Shown here: piece after piece, positions 11,392-24,853 of the stretch
How positions within the stretch are numbered: the first letter of the stretch is position 1
How the letters are laid out: every line of letters begins with the position of its first letter
Source: Linyphia triangularis
Taxonomy: Eukaryota; Arthropoda; Arachnida; Araneae; Linyphiidae
Assembly: GCA_963978545.1 (NCBI GenBank)
Contig: OZ021722.1
Location: forward strand, 13,107,801 to 13,171,800
Length of the DNA stretch: 64,000 nucleotides
Direction of reading: 5' to 3'
Made by a program: the position numbers and the translations under genes
The notes under the pieces: model-generated
Seen by the model: the letters and a program-made list of their open reading frames with translations, nothing else
Told to the model about the DNA's origin: nothing
Database searches by the model: none

Positions 11392-11420
11392 TTGGAAATG
11401 GTTCAGCGAAGAGCAATAAA
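11392..11420 (+). pseudogene. Reverse transcriptase fragment, piece 2
   Basis: Ten codons reading LEMVQRRAIN in frame with piece 1. Immediately after the VQRRAI codons the sequence turns into AATAAATAAAATAAAA and then the (TAAAA)n array. The family normally has a lysine/isoleucine-rich stretch here (VQRRATKMI-type), which in this AT-rich genome would be written as A/T-only codons. That is a plausible seed for the array. Confidence 0.75.
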
Positions 11421-14400
11421 TAAAATAAAATAAAATAAAATAAAATAAAATAAAATAAAATAAAATAAAATAAAATAAAATAAAATAAAATAAAATAAAA
11501 TAAAATAAAATAAAATAAAATAAAATAAAATAAAATAAAATAAAATAAAATAAAATAAAATAAAATAAAATAAAATAAAATAAAATAAAATAAAATAAAA
11601 TAAAATAAAATAAAATAAAATAAAATAAAATAAAATAAAATAAAATAAAATAAAATAAAATAAAATAAAATAAAATAAAATAAAATAAAATAAAATAAAA
11701 TAAAATAAAATAAAATAAAATAAAATAAAATAAAATAAAATAAAATAAAATAAAATAAAATAAAATAAAATAAAATAAAATAAAATAAAATAAAATAAAA
11801 TAAAATAAAATAAAATAAAATAAAATAAAATAAAATAAAATAAAATAAAATAAAATAAAATAAAATAAAATAAAATAAAATAAAATAAAATAAAATAAAA
11901 TAAAATAAAATAAAATAAAATAAAATAAAATAAAATAAAATAAAATAAAATAAAATAAAATAAAATAAAATAAAATAAAATAAAATAAAATAAAATAAAA
12001 TAAAATAAAATAAAATAAAATAAAATAAAATAAAATAAAATAAAATAAAATAAAATAAAATAAAATAAAATAAAATAAAATAAAATAAAATAAAATAAAA
12101 TAAAATAAAATAAAATAAAATAAAATAAAATAAAATAAAATAAAATAAAATAAAATAAAATAAAATAAAATAAAATAAAATAAAATAAAATAAAATAAAA
12201 TAAAATAAAATAAAATAAAATAAAATAAAATAAAATAAAATAAAATAAAATAAAATAAAATAAAATAAAATAAAATAAAATAAAATAAAATAAAATAAAA
12301 TAAAATAAAATAAAATAAAATAAAATAAAATAAAATAAAATAAAATAAAATAAAATAAAATAAAATAAAATAAAATAAAATAAAATAAAATAAAATAAAA
12401 TAAAATAAAATAAAATAAAATAAAATAAAATAAAATAAAATAAAATAAAATAAAATAAAATAAAATAAAATAAAATAAAATAAAATAAAATAAAATAAAA
12501 TAAAATAAAATAAAATAAAATAAAATAAAATAAAATAAAATAAAATAAAATAAAATAAAATAAAATAAAATAAAATAAAATAAAATAAAATAAAATAAAA
12601 TAAAATAAAATAAAATAAAATAAAATAAAATAAAATAAAATAAAATAAAATAAAATAAAATAAAATAAAATAAAATAAAATAAAATAAAATAAAATAAAA
12701 TAAAATAAAATAAAATAAAATAAAATAAAATAAAATAAAATAAAATAAAATAAAATAAAATAAAATAAAATAAAATAAAATAAAATAAAATAAAATAAAA
12801 TAAAATAAAATAAAATAAAATAAAATAAAATAAAATAAAATAAAATAAAATAAAATAAAATAAAATAAAATAAAATAAAATAAAATAAAATAAAATAAAA
12901 TAAAATAAAATAAAATAAAATAAAATAAAATAAAATAAAATAAAATAAAATAAAATAAAATAAAATAAAATAAAATAAAATAAAATAAAATAAAATAAAA
13001 TAAAATAAAATAAAATAAAATAAAATAAAATAAAATAAAATAAAATAAAATAAAATAAAATAAAATAAAATAAAATAAAATAAAATAAAATAAAATAAAA
13101 TAAAATAAAATAAAATAAAATAAAATAAAATAAAATAAAATAAAATAAAATAAAATAAAATAAAATAAAATAAAATAAAATAAAATAAAATAAAATAAAA
13201 TAAAATAAAATAAAATAAAATAAAATAAAATAAAATAAAATAAAATAAAATAAAATAAAATAAAATAAAATAAAATAAAATAAAATAAAATAAAATAAAA
13301 TAAAATAAAATAAAATAAAATAAAATAAAATAAAATAAAATAAAATAAAATAAAATAAAATAAAATAAAATAAAATAAAATAAAATAAAATAAAATAAAA
13401 TAAAATAAAATAAAATAAAATAAAATAAAATAAAATAAAATAAAATAAAATAAAATAAAATAAAATAAAATAAAATAAAATAAAATAAAATAAAATAAAA
13501 TAAAATAAAATAAAATAAAATAAAATAAAATAAAATAAAATAAAATAAAATAAAATAAAATAAAATAAAATAAAATAAAATAAAATAAAATAAAATAAAA
13601 TAAAATAAAATAAAATAAAATAAAATAAAATAAAATAAAATAAAATAAAATAAAATAAAATAAAATAAAATAAAATAAAATAAAATAAAATAAAATAAAA
13701 TAAAATAAAATAAAATAAAATAAAATAAAATAAAATAAAATAAAATAAAATAAAATAAAATAAAATAAAATAAAATAAAATAAAATAAAATAAAATAAAA
13801 TAAAATAAAATAAAATAAAATAAAATAAAATAAAATAAAATAAAATAAAATAAAATAAAATAAAATAAAATAAAATAAAATAAAATAAAATAAAATAAAA
13901 TAAAATAAAATAAAATAAAATAAAATAAAATAAAATAAAATAAAATAAAATAAAATAAAATAAAATAAAATAAAATAAAATAAAATAAAATAAAATAAAA
14001 TAAAATAAAATAAAATAAAATAAAATAAAATAAAATAAAATAAAATAAAATAAAATAAAATAAAATAAAATAAAATAAAATAAAATAAAATAAAATAAAA
14101 TAAAATAAAATAAAATAAAATAAAATAAAATAAAATAAAATAAAATAAAATAAAATAAAATAAAATAAAATAAAATAAAATAAAATAAAATAAAATAAAA
14201 TAAAATAAAATAAAATAAAATAAAATAAAATAAAATAAAATAAAATAAAATAAAATAAAATAAAATAAAATAAAATAAAATAAAATAAAATAAAATAAAA
14301 TAAAATAAAATAAAATAAAATAAAATAAAATAAAATAAAATAAAATAAAATAAAATAAAATAAAATAAAATAAAATAAAATAAAATAAAATAAAATAAAA

Positions 14401-16075
14401 TAAAATAAAATAAAATAAAATAAAATAAAATAAAATAAAATAAAATAAAATAAAATAAAATAAAATAAAATAAAATAAAATAAAATAAAATAAAATAAAA
14501 TAAAATAAAATAAAATAAAATAAAATAAAATAAAATAAAATAAAATAAAATAAAATAAAATAAAATAAAATAAAATAAAATAAAATAAAATAAAATAAAA
14601 TAAAATAAAATAAAATAAAATAAAATAAAATAAAATAAAATAAAATAAAATAAAATAAAATAAAATAAAATAAAATAAAATAAAATAAAATAAAATAAAA
14701 TAAAATAAAATAAAATAAAATAAAATAAAATAAAATAAAATAAAATAAAATAAAATAAAATAAAATAAAATAAAATAAAATAAAATAAAATAAAATAAAA
14801 TAAAATAAAATAAAATAAAATAAAATAAAATAAAATAAAATAAAATAAAATAAAATAAAATAAAATAAAATAAAATAAAATAAAATAAAATAAAATAAAA
14901 TAAAATAAAATAAAATAAAATAAAATAAAATAAAATAAAATAAAATAAAATAAAATAAAATAAAATAAAATAAAATAAAATAAAATAAAATAAAATAAAA
15001 TAAAATAAAATAAAATAAAATAAAATAAAATAAAATAAAATAAAATAAAATAAAATAAAATAAAATAAAATAAAATAAAATAAAATAAAATAAAATAAAA
15101 TAAAATAAAATAAAATAAAATAAAATAAAATAAAATAAAATAAAATAAAATAAAATAAAATAAAATAAAATAAAATAAAATAAAATAAAATAAAATAAAA
15201 TAAAATAAAATAAAATAAAATAAAATAAAATAAAATAAAATAAAATAAAATAAAATAAAATAAAATAAAATAAAATAAAATAAAATAAAATAAAATAAAA
15301 TAAAATAAAATAAAATAAAATAAAATAAAATAAAATAAAATAAAATAAAATAAAATAAAATAAAATAAAATAAAATAAAATAAAATAAAATAAAATAAAA
15401 TAAAATAAAATAAAATAAAATAAAATAAAATAAAATAAAATAAAATAAAATAAAATAAAATAAAATAAAATAAAATAAAATAAAATAAAATAAAATAAAA
15501 TAAAATAAAATAAAATAAAATAAAATAAAATAAAATAAAATAAAATAAAATAAAATAAAATAAAATAAAATAAAATAAAATAAAATAAAATAAAATAAAA
15601 TAAAATAAAATAAAATAAAATAAAATAAAATAAAATAAAATAAAATAAAATAAAATAAAATAAAATAAAATAAAATAAAATAAAATAAAATAAAATAAAA
15701 TAAAATAAAATAAAATAAAATAAAATAAAATAAAATAAAATAAAATAAAATAAAATAAAATAAAATAAAATAAAATAAAATAAAATAAAATAAAATAAAA
15801 TAAAATAAAATAAAATAAAATAAAATAAAATAAAATAAAATAAAATAAAATAAAATAAAATAAAATAAAATAAAATAAAATAAAATAAAATAAAATAAAA
15901 TAAAATAAAATAAAATAAAATAAAATAAAATAAAATAAAATAAAATAAAATAAAATAAAATAAAATAAAATAAAATAAAATAAAATAAAATAAAATAAAA
16001 TAAAATAAAATAAAATAAAATAAAATAAAATAAAATAAAATAAAATAAAATAAAATAAAATAAAATAAAATAAAA
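11421..16075. repeat. Giant (TAAAA)n pentanucleotide array
   Basis: A 4655-bp run of TAAAA, 931 units, in which I see no interruption or substitution. The length and purity are far above an ordinary microsatellite. It lies inside a reverse-transcriptase fragment (pieces 2 and 3 on its sides). Every frame contains stops or is lysine/asparagine/isoleucine only, so it codes for nothing. Perfect uniformity implies recent expansion or strong homogenisation; the exact copy number in an assembly of such DNA is uncertain. Confidence 0.97.
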
Positions 16076-16540
<465 letters not shown>

Positions 16541-16729
16541 TAAAAAAAAAAAAAATTAAAAAAAAAATAATTAAAAAAAAAAAAATAATAATAATAATAA
16601 TAAATAAAATAAATAAAATAAATAAAATAAATAAAATAAATAAAATAAATAAAATAAATAAAATAAATAAAATAAATAAAATAAATAAAATAAATAAATA
16701 AAATAAAATAAAATAAATAAAATAAAAAA
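16541..16729. repeat. Mixed A-rich repeats: A runs, (TAA)n and 9-bp AAATAAAAT units
   Basis: After the tetranucleotide come A runs (16541-16585), a short (TAA)n (about 16586-16603), and then alternating TAAA/TAAAA units that form a 9-bp repeat (about 16604-16710). These are degraded edges of the arrays. Confidence 0.9.
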
Positions 16730-17158
16730 ATGATACAAGGAAACTCGAAATGGGATTATGGTGCTAGGTTGAGGTACCTTAATATGCATACATTAGAAGA
16801 AAGAAGGTCCAGAGGGGATTTGATTCAATTGTTTAAATGTATCAAAAAGGGTGATTGCAAGGGTTTAGAGTTCAATACAGGGAACCGGACACGAGGTCAT
16901 GCATATAAGCTATTTAAATCGCATTTTAGTGTAGAGAATAGGAAACGTTATATTTACAATAAGGTGATTGATAACAACCTTCCTGACCATATCATAAATT
17001 GTACCGTAGTCAACAATTATAAAAGACAGCTGGATATATACTGGGGAATTGTTCAGAAAAAGTTAAATTGGACCAACCTCGATGGGCCTTGTGCCTGTAG
17101 TTGGCTGTCATATTTGTATTTACCAATTTCTTCAGTGATGTATAAAGATATATCATAA
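16730..17158 (+). pseudogene. CR1/Jockey-like reverse transcriptase C-terminus, piece 3
   Basis: A 142-codon open frame beginning MIQGNSKWDYGARLRYLNMH. It contains the C-terminal signature of CR1/Jockey-like elements in order: YGARLRYL (for YEERLKRL), TLEERRSRGDLIQLFK at residues ~24-39, NRTRGHAYKLFK at ~51-62, and a final block near DNNLPDHIINCTVVNNYKRQ that ends in LDIYW at about residue 105. After IYW the frame probably runs into 3' UTR. It continues pieces 1 and 2, which sit 5.3 kb upstream across the arrays. No nuclease or start region is present, so the open frame is a remnant and not a gene. Confidence 0.8.
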
Positions 17159-19032
17159 CACATTTTGTACTGTCTGTTTATCCGAAGAATAGCTCCCGCC
17201 AGATAGTCTGGAGTGTGGCAGTTATTATAGAAAAAAATATTCGATGATTAAGAATAGGGGTGACTCAAGCAGGAAACTGGTGTTCAAAAAGATTACAATA
17301 CTTCAAATGATTTCTTTTACTTAGATTCTTCAATAGAAAATGTACTAGCCTTGTTTTCAAGGCAACTGATAATGAGGAGGGGATTATCCTTGTGATACAT
17401 ACCAAGAGTGTATTACGAATATAATGGAAACATAATCTCTAAACATTTATAAAATAATTAAATTGTTTATAAATATTCATTTAAAAAAGAACAGATATCT
17501 ATAACTTTTTTAGATTGTTCTCTTTTTGGTCTAAAACTTCATTTGCAACTTTCCTGATAATGTTCAGCCTAAAAACTTCACTTCCCTTGTAAGTCCTTGA
17601 AGTACCACATTTCCCTCTGGCGGTGAAATTTTGAACTAAAATGCGTATTTTTATTTATCCTTTCTTCTTGATAAAAGCGATACATGATCACATTAATTAT
17701 TTTTATAAAGATCTTTCGATAATTAGATGCTCTATGTGGATAGAAATGTGAAAAATTTATTTATAAACATCCAGTATATCTAACAAAACATAATCAACAA
17801 AAAATGTAGTACATTAAATTTCCAATGCCATATCTTTTGCCCTATTAGCAAGGGATGGATCCTCTTGCGCGGTATTTCTATTTCCAATCTTTGGGACTTT
17901 CACAAACGGCGAAGGGAAAAAAAAAATTATATCCCAAAGTATGTTAAAACTTCCACAGATAGCACTTAATAAATGGTCTGGCGTATCAGAAACTTTTCGG
18001 TGCCCTATATCAACTTTCCACCATTGGGGCTTAAAATGTTTCAAAAGAATAATCTGAGCAATGGCATGCTCCGTGCACGTCCATGTTTGTAAAAGTCAAG
18101 GTAAAAAAAAAAAAAAACTTTAAACCCCTTTGGCACCTTAGAAAAATCGGCCCCTCGCGTTGAAAACGCCAGATAAAAGCCTATAACCTAAAAATTTTTG
18201 AGTGATATCAGAAAACTTTTTCCAATAGCTTAAAGGGGTTGCGGCGTTGAACAGCGAAAAAATAGGCCAAGAGAAATGTCACTCAAAAAATCTCCCAAGT
18301 ATCGGCGTTTAGGGGAATAATGATGGATTAAGGACCTTATCTATCTACACCCCTGCAGCCCAACGATTTTTTAGCAGAGGGAGAAGAGATAGACCAGGGG
18401 CTGATCCCAGGGAATAGCAGCTATCGAATGTTCGATCATGTTCTGTTAAAAAATCGTTCCAGGTGTGGGAATAGCGTTGCTATGTGCGGTGGCGATAGTC
18501 AAAATGCAGTGGCGAGATAATGCCTAGTCAATGCCCAAGGCTCGCAACTTCTCAACCCAACTCTTCTTGAGGCAGACGATAGAGAAAGATTGCGTTCTTT
18601 TTATTGTTGTTGAGCTGCTCTGGAGCAAAAAAAAAAAAAGTAAATGCTTTAAAACGCTTCATTTTTCAACCCTGTAAAGGTGGATCAGAGTTGTTAGTGG
18701 GTTTTAAGATGCCAGTGAATTATAAATGGAGGTTGGAGTCCTTTTTCTTAAAATATCGATGCTGAAGTTTCCGATTAGCTTCGAAGTTCTTGTGAATAGC
18801 ACTTATGGTTTAGGGTTGCTGATATTGATTCGAGGCGTCAATAGCATGGAAGGCATTAAAGAGGATTTCGTGGAATCTATTTTGGGATGTGTGTTTCTTT
18901 ACATGATAGTATGTATGGATGGATGTATTAAGTAACATTGAACCGAAATGTTTATGGTTGGTTTTAAAATTTATCATGGAACATTGTTAAAATCAGAGAC
19001 CAGGGTTTCAAATGCTGTTGTTGGTTGTAAAA
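17159..19032. other. Unique sequence with a mildly GC-richer stretch
   Basis: AT-rich at first, then moderately GC-rich around 18120-18560. Short frames here have no recognisable domain. At 18120-18245 TTTAAACCCCTTTGGC and CTTAAAGGGGTTGC hint at weak inverted ends, but I could not define an element. Confidence 0.35.
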
Positions 19033-19045
19033 ACTCTTTGGAATG

Positions 19046-19222
19046 GTTGGTTGTTTTCAGATTATCTGGCGCCGTCAGCAACACGAGGGCTATAATGTGC
19101 CAAAACATTCGTCATTTGACAAGCCAACTTACATTTACAAACACCCATGCCTAACACGGGACTCGGATCCGCAACCTCGTGGTCTAGAAGCTAGCACGCT
19201 AACCACTATACCGTTTGGTCGG
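19046..19222 (-). mobile_element. tRNA-derived SINE, copy C3
   Basis: Minus-strand SINE unit with (AACC)-type tail at its plus-strand left end. It is flanked by an imperfect duplication, CTCTTTGGAATG at 19034-19045 and TCTTTTTGGAATG at 19223-19235. The box B region is damaged (GGATCCG in place of GGAACCCG on the plus strand). Confidence 0.9.
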
Positions 19223-19248
19223 TCTTTTTGGAATGAATAGTTGATAAG

Positions 19249-19421
19249 TTGTTTTCAGATTATCTGGCGCCGTCAGCAACACGAGGGCTATAATGCGCCG
19301 AAACATTCGTCATTAGACAAGCCAACATACATTCACAAACACCCATGCCAACATGGAACTCGAACCCGCAACCTCGCGGTCTAGAAGCTAGCACGCTAAC
19401 CACTATACCGTTTGGTCGGCC
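19249..19421 (-). mobile_element. tRNA-derived SINE, copy C4
   Basis: Second unit in the same orientation, 26 bp from C3, flanked by an exact 14-bp duplication GAATAGTTGATAAG (19235-19248 and 19422-19435). C3 and C4 therefore inserted separately here, and the 26-bp linker between them is host DNA. That linker reappears between the two units at 8402-8776. C4 keeps a canonical box B (GGTTCGAGTTCC on the minus strand), without the extra base of C1, C2 and C8. Confidence 0.9.
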
Positions 19422-19435
19422 GAATAGTTGATAAG

Positions 19436-20689
19436 AGAAAAATGACAATTTATATTTGTTGTCTTGATTTAGAGAGTTATATTCTGTCAGGTCTCCTTGA
19501 AATTAAGTATGTAAAAAGTAATTTTAAGCAATTTTTAACAATGACAATGATAATGTTTAAATGATTTTATAAATGAATAATTTAAATTAATCACTCAAAT
19601 GAATAATTTAACTGAATAATTTAAATGAGTGAATCAATAAATGAATTAAAAATTAATTAAAAAATTAATTACATGAATCTTGTTTCTCAACTTAAAAAAC
19701 CCTACATTAAAATATATTTACATTTTTCTTGTTTGTAACTTTCATTAGATACCAAACACAAGATAATAAAGAAAACTTATAAAAAATTCCAAAAGTTAAA
19801 CTAAAGGAAATAATATTGATCTATATTTGGGAATTAATTATTTTTATTAACCAAATTACATTTAAATTGAACAACTTGTAATATTTCTAGTGACCAGAAA
19901 AAAAAACTTTAAATTTATAAGTACTTCGCTATTGACCCAAGACGTTTTGTCATTTGAATAAAAATTATAAGATAGTAAATATGAGCTTTTTTTAAATGAC
20001 GTTTACCATACTGTTAAAAAATATATCTAGATAATTGAATGTTTTAGCTATACATAATGAAAATTGATCCAATAGAATTATAGACAAATTATTTCTGGAA
20101 TTAAATAGTTAACTACCCTAGGTAGTGCAAATACGCTGGCCAATACCGGTGTGAACTGTTGTAGACAACCGTTCATATGCATCTTGGCCAATCTCACCCA
20201 GTGCGGGAGAAAATATACTGGAATTCTTGAAATGTTTTTGCAGAGTTTTAAAATTAAAATATATTTTTTATAAGAAAGGACGAAGGGGCAAACGATATAT
20301 TTTGTTATAGTTTTGAATTTTTTTTAACTCATGTATTTTGGAACGATGCTCGAGTTTCAGCATGAATGGGCCAATCTTCACAGAACCTGTTTCCAACTGT
20401 GACAAATATTGCTGTGGTACCTGAGAGCATTCTAAATAAAATTAAAAAAAAAAAAAAAAAAAACTCAAGTTTTGGATTGAAAAACAGTTGAGAGAAAAAT
20501 TAATCTAAAACAAAACTCTAAAACTCAATTTTGTGTAACTTTTTTTTTTTTATATCGACATCTTTCCTCTCTCACTTTATTTTAAATATGCTTTCCCTAG
20601 AACAACCCTCATGCAAGCCAGAAAACCCGTTCAACTGAAGTTTATAAAACTTGAGGAGAAAAGAAAAGAAAAAAACACCCACTTTTTTT
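19436..20689. other. AT-rich unique sequence
   Basis: Mostly AT-rich. A short motif around 20115-20215 (CTGGCCAATACCGG and TTGGCCAATCTCACCC) recurs loosely near 60100 and 61050-61160 and may be an old short interspersed repeat. No gene seen. Confidence 0.35.
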
Positions 20690-21060
20690 CCGATAGGTGG
20701 CGCTCTCCTCCGACCCGCGAGACTCGTAACCCCGTGACGTTTTAATGGCGCCGGTTTTGGCGGGTGATTATTGTTTCTCGGGTTGGCGAAGGGCCACAGT
20801 GGGACGTGTAACGATTACCCTTACTCTATCCAGCCCCTACTTAAACTTAACGTTACCCTCACAGCCAATATCCGCCCCTCTACAAAAACGTCTGCAAAGA
20901 GATATTATAGACGAAAAAAAATTGACAAAAAAAAAAAAGAGGAGAAAATTTCTTTTCTTTGTTGAGGTCTCCTCACAATTTGTTTCTTGACTTCTAAATG
21001 AGGAGTTTATTGATTTATTGAATTTGACAGGGAACCATTAAAGTTAATGGAGTGGTTGAG
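20690..21060. other. GC-richer island, possible conserved non-coding element
   Basis: Contains GGTGGCGCTCTCCTCCGACC and ATGGCGCCGGTTTTGGCG. The base composition stands out from the flanks and no repeat family matches. Short frames on the plus strand (20745-20990) lack recognisable domains. Confidence 0.3.
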
Positions 21061-21598
21061 ATGTGGTATCTTTTTTTTTTTCTTCTTTTGTTTTGCTAAG
21101 AATTGCGATTCCTCGCACCTTGCTATTTGTTCCTTGAGGATAGATTTATTTTGTATCGCGAGGCATTAGCATTTGGATAGGTTCGCCTTTGATTGTTTTG
21201 AGGTTTGGTTGTTGGTGGAAAGGAGGAGAATTTTTTTTGTTTAACAGATAGTTGTGTGCATTCTTTTAGTGTTCCCTGTGGCAGGGATCTGAGAAAAAAA
21301 TTAAAAGAGTTGAAATGATTCGAAAAATTTGTTTTAAGTTTTTTTTTTTTTTTTTTTTGAAAATTCGTTTAATAGTTGCTTTGGTAAAGAAGTTTCTTCG
21401 AGCACTTCAGTGCACTTGTGTTTATTGCAAGATCTTATTGTAGGTTTTGCTCGCCTTCAGTTATTTTACTAGCATCTGGAAGATGTAATTTTGCAATGCT
21501 GTGATTAATATTTGATTGACAAATTAAATTAATTGAAAATCATTGTCATAAATATAATCACGTTTAAAGTATTTCTAAAAAATTTTCATCTGTCCTCC

Positions 21599-21634
<36 letters not shown>

Positions 21635-21994
21635 ATAGTGACGCATAATATCAAAATTCTATTGGTCTTTGTGAACTTTAAAAATAAACAATAGTTCTTG
21701 TATATTATAACTCAGACTAAGTTAAAATAGATGAAACTCATAAACCAATGGTATTGTTACAGTGGCTTTTTTCGTCACGTCCAGATATTCAAATTGACCT
21801 ATCGTACAGCTAGTAAAAACCGATATAAATGTAAGTGTCAGATTAAAAAATCAGTTTAAGCACGTTCAGGAAGCCTAAATAATTTTATATGTCTTAAGAA
21901 CAGAATACAATATTTAAGCTTATGAAATTTTAAAATAAGTCCCCAAAAAATGTAAATTGCGCAAGCTGCCTTCTAACCCACTAAGTAAGTGATA
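21061..21994. other. AT-rich sequence with long T runs
   Basis: T homopolymers at about 21339-21358 and 21602-21629. No gene or element recognised. Confidence 0.4.
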
Positions 21995-22745
21995 AATAAT
22001 ACAACCCATATAAACAAAATTTTTAATATAAATCCTTTATATGCACTGCCAAATTTTATATTCATTAACACAGCGCCGATTCTGTAAACAGCTTGTTCTT
22101 GGTGTTTGCATCGAATTTTAACTGTCAAAAACATTTCTATCAGCAAAATGTGAGGCAAATTTCTTTTTCAAAATTTATTGATCAAAAATGAATGTGAGTT
22201 TATGCACTCCCATACAAATAAATTTTCTTTATTCTGATTAAAACAATTTTATTATTTATTAAAAAAAATTATTGTTTATTTATTAAATTTTTTGTATTAT
22301 TTATTTATTAATTTTTTTTATTATTTATTTATTAAATTTTTTTCTATAATTTATTTATTAAAAATTTTTTATTATTTATTTTTAATTTTTTTTTATTATT
22401 TATTTATTAAAAAAAATATTTATTTATTAAATTTTTTTTATTATTTTTCTATTAAATTTGTCTTATTATTTATTTATTAAAAAATGTTAGCAACAGGAAA
22501 GAGTTTCTTCAATGATCAGTTAAATACTATTTTAGCACTATTGGATGACGGCAAGTTTGTCTATTAGTATTCTGTAAAAGCAACCTTATAGTGAGAGTAA
22601 CTGCCCACAAAATTTGATAGAATACATTGTCATCAGCATTGAATCTATCTGCCAAGTTTCAGACTGATCAGATGACGGCAAGTGGGTAATTAGGCCTCCG
22701 CAAATTTACCAGCCATTGACATACACAGCCACCCACCCACGTACA
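21995..22745 (+). repeat. Family K dispersed repeat, copy K1, with internal AT expansion
   Basis: Homologous to 40944-41650 in reverse orientation. Shared blocks include AACACAGCGCCGATTCTGTA, AAAACATTTCTATCAG, AAGAGTTTCTTCAATG and CCAAGTTTCAGAC. Between 22250 and 22490 it carries an expanded array of TTATTTATTAAATTTTTT-like units (about 240 bp) where copy K2 has only ~30 bp. It contains the uninterrupted version of the site that holds SINE C5 in K2. No coding capacity. Confidence 0.85.
22250..22490. repeat. Imperfect AT tandem array (TTATTTATTAAATTTTT type)
   Basis: About a dozen variable 18-22 bp units of TTATTTATTAA followed by T or A runs. The array is specific to copy K1 of repeat K. Confidence 0.85.
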
Positions 22746-24845
22746 TGCACACAAAATCGAAGTTAAATATAAAGGCTTCTACAATGATAAAACCGATCGG
22801 CAAATAACATCACAGTTTACATGAAAACAACTTTGAACCTTTTTTTTAAACCTTTATCCCCTTTTAATTCCCTTTGAAAGTCGGAAAATACCGGAACTGG
22901 AAGAAGAATGTCCTATTAAAAAAGGAGGTGGTCGTAGGGAACGATCCTGGCCTCTGACCACCCATAAAAGAGGGCCGAATAGGTGGCCAATAAAAGGGCC
23001 GAAAAGGACCGCAATTAGGCCACCGCAAATTCCCTTTTGTCGATCTCCTTTTCCCCAAACGAGGAGGTTTCCTCATTAACTCTAATCGGAAGAGATCCAG
23101 GAAAGGAGTTTCTCCGGGATAGGGGGAAAGATCGCCACTTTAGTGGAGCCTGGGTTGAAGGAGTTTTGGGGGTTGAGAACTTGCGTTTTGGGGAGATCGG
23201 GTGCAATCTTTTTCTTCCGAGTGAGTGATGTATGGAGTGGATGTAAGTTGGACTCGTTGAAAAAGGCTCAAGTTGGCCTAGCTTTTAAATTGAACATTTC
23301 TGTGCGGCATGTCCTTTAACATAGGAAAGTGTGTCTATTATTATATTACAAAAGTATTAATTTCAAAGTTTTCCTTATTAGAATAGACCAGAATATGTAC
23401 AAATAAACATATAATTTTACATACTATTTGCATTTAAACAATAATGACGTAATTTGAAATATTCACTCTTATTCACCTTTTAAGGATTTATGTAATAGTT
23501 AACTTAAAATACTGAACATTATCTTGGAAAAGTTGTAAATGAAGATTTGAATAAAATTGGAAAAAAAAAATAATCTAACTATCTATAATCGGGGTATTTG
23601 AAGAGTAATTATTTTTTTTAGAAATAAGTTTTCCATTTTCTCAATAGTATAATTGTGAAAATCTCTATGAATATATATGTTGATAATTATCAGGCTACAA
23701 AAGGCTCTAAACAGAATATCTTTAATTATCAACATTCATATTTAATTGTGCTCAATCATCAATAGTTTTAATTATCAATATGTTTGCTTTAGTTAACAAT
23801 ATTCTTCAGTGAACAACACGCTTAACCAACAATTATCCTTAATTATGCATATTTTTTGTGTACCAACGCATTTAAGATTTCCTAAGATTACCCTACACTA
23901 AGATTACCCTACACTAAGATGCTCTTCAAAACTATACATATCTTCGAAGCTTTTTTTTTTTTTTTTTTTGCACTAATGTTCCTGTCAAATTCATAACAAA
24001 ATTATAACCAAAACAAAAATATATTAACACGCATTCAAGTATACTTCACAAAGACAACGACTATACTTAATAATTTAACGACTATACCTAACAATTTAAA
24101 TGTTCACCGTCTATTGTCCATGATTATTATAATTCCCCTTAACTTAGTTATACGACCTCTACTTGAAATAGCAGGGCACTGAATTTCATTTGTGGAAGTA
24201 ACTCCGGTCAAAACGATAACAATGACAAGGCACCAGCGATAGCGACCCACCAGACCGCAATAACAATAACAACAATAACTATAAAGAATCCCAATCGGGA
24301 CGACACATCTAAGAAATCCATCTCTACCCCCCTCCCCTCAGTAAAAACAACGACAAGAAAATGTCACCCCCCTCCCCCTTATAACGGCCCAATGCGCCTA
24401 ATCTCTACTACCCCCCTCCCCCCTTCTCTCCTCCTATAAAACAAACGGCCAGAATTTTATGGCCTGTTCTACATTTTAGCCACAAGTCAGTCTTGCATTT
24501 CGGAAATGTATCTCAGATAATTTCTGGAACCGTTTGGAACTGCGGTTCACCAATATACATACAGAAGAACTGGCAATGTTGTTATTTTTTATTTTTTTCT
24601 TCGTGTCTCACAACCTTTGTATGATGGTGGGTTGTCGGTCTTCCGTTGTAGCGATAAATAAACATAAATTTACTGTAAAAGATGGTCTCGGGAGGAAAAA
24701 AGAGATGTACTTAAACAAATGGGCAGCGATTAGGTAAAGGGGCTTGGATGGGTGGAAGGGGGATGGTTCAACAGTCAGTCTGTAAATAGCTGATCGGATA
24801 TGGTTGGGATATGTCAGAGACTTCTTGTAGGCTGGACTTGCTTCG
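22746..24845. other. Unique sequence with one GC-richer island
   Basis: 23020-23240 is GC-richer and open on both strands for about 63 codons, but without any recognised motif. 23884-23915 has a two-fold AGATTACCCTACACTA duplication. The rest is AT-rich, with C-rich patches at about 24327-24425. Confidence 0.35.
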
Positions 24846-24853
24846 GTTTCGGT

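Noticed and set aside
16571..16789. Minus-strand frame of LFYLFYLFY repeats
   Set aside because: Pure translation of the AT microsatellite.
18120..18245. A TTAA-type MITE with ACCCCTTT / AAAGGGGT ends
   Set aside because: Only about 8 bp are inverted and the flanks do not show a clean duplication.
19260..19448. Minus-strand frame with RPNGIVVSVLASRPRGCGF
   Set aside because: It is the translation of the tRNA-like head of the SINE and recurs at 56968-57243. It is not a host gene.
20110..20220. A dispersed GGCCAAT-rich short repeat shared with 60080-60200 and 61040-61170
   Set aside because: The similarity is limited to short motifs, and I could not align ends or define a unit by eye.
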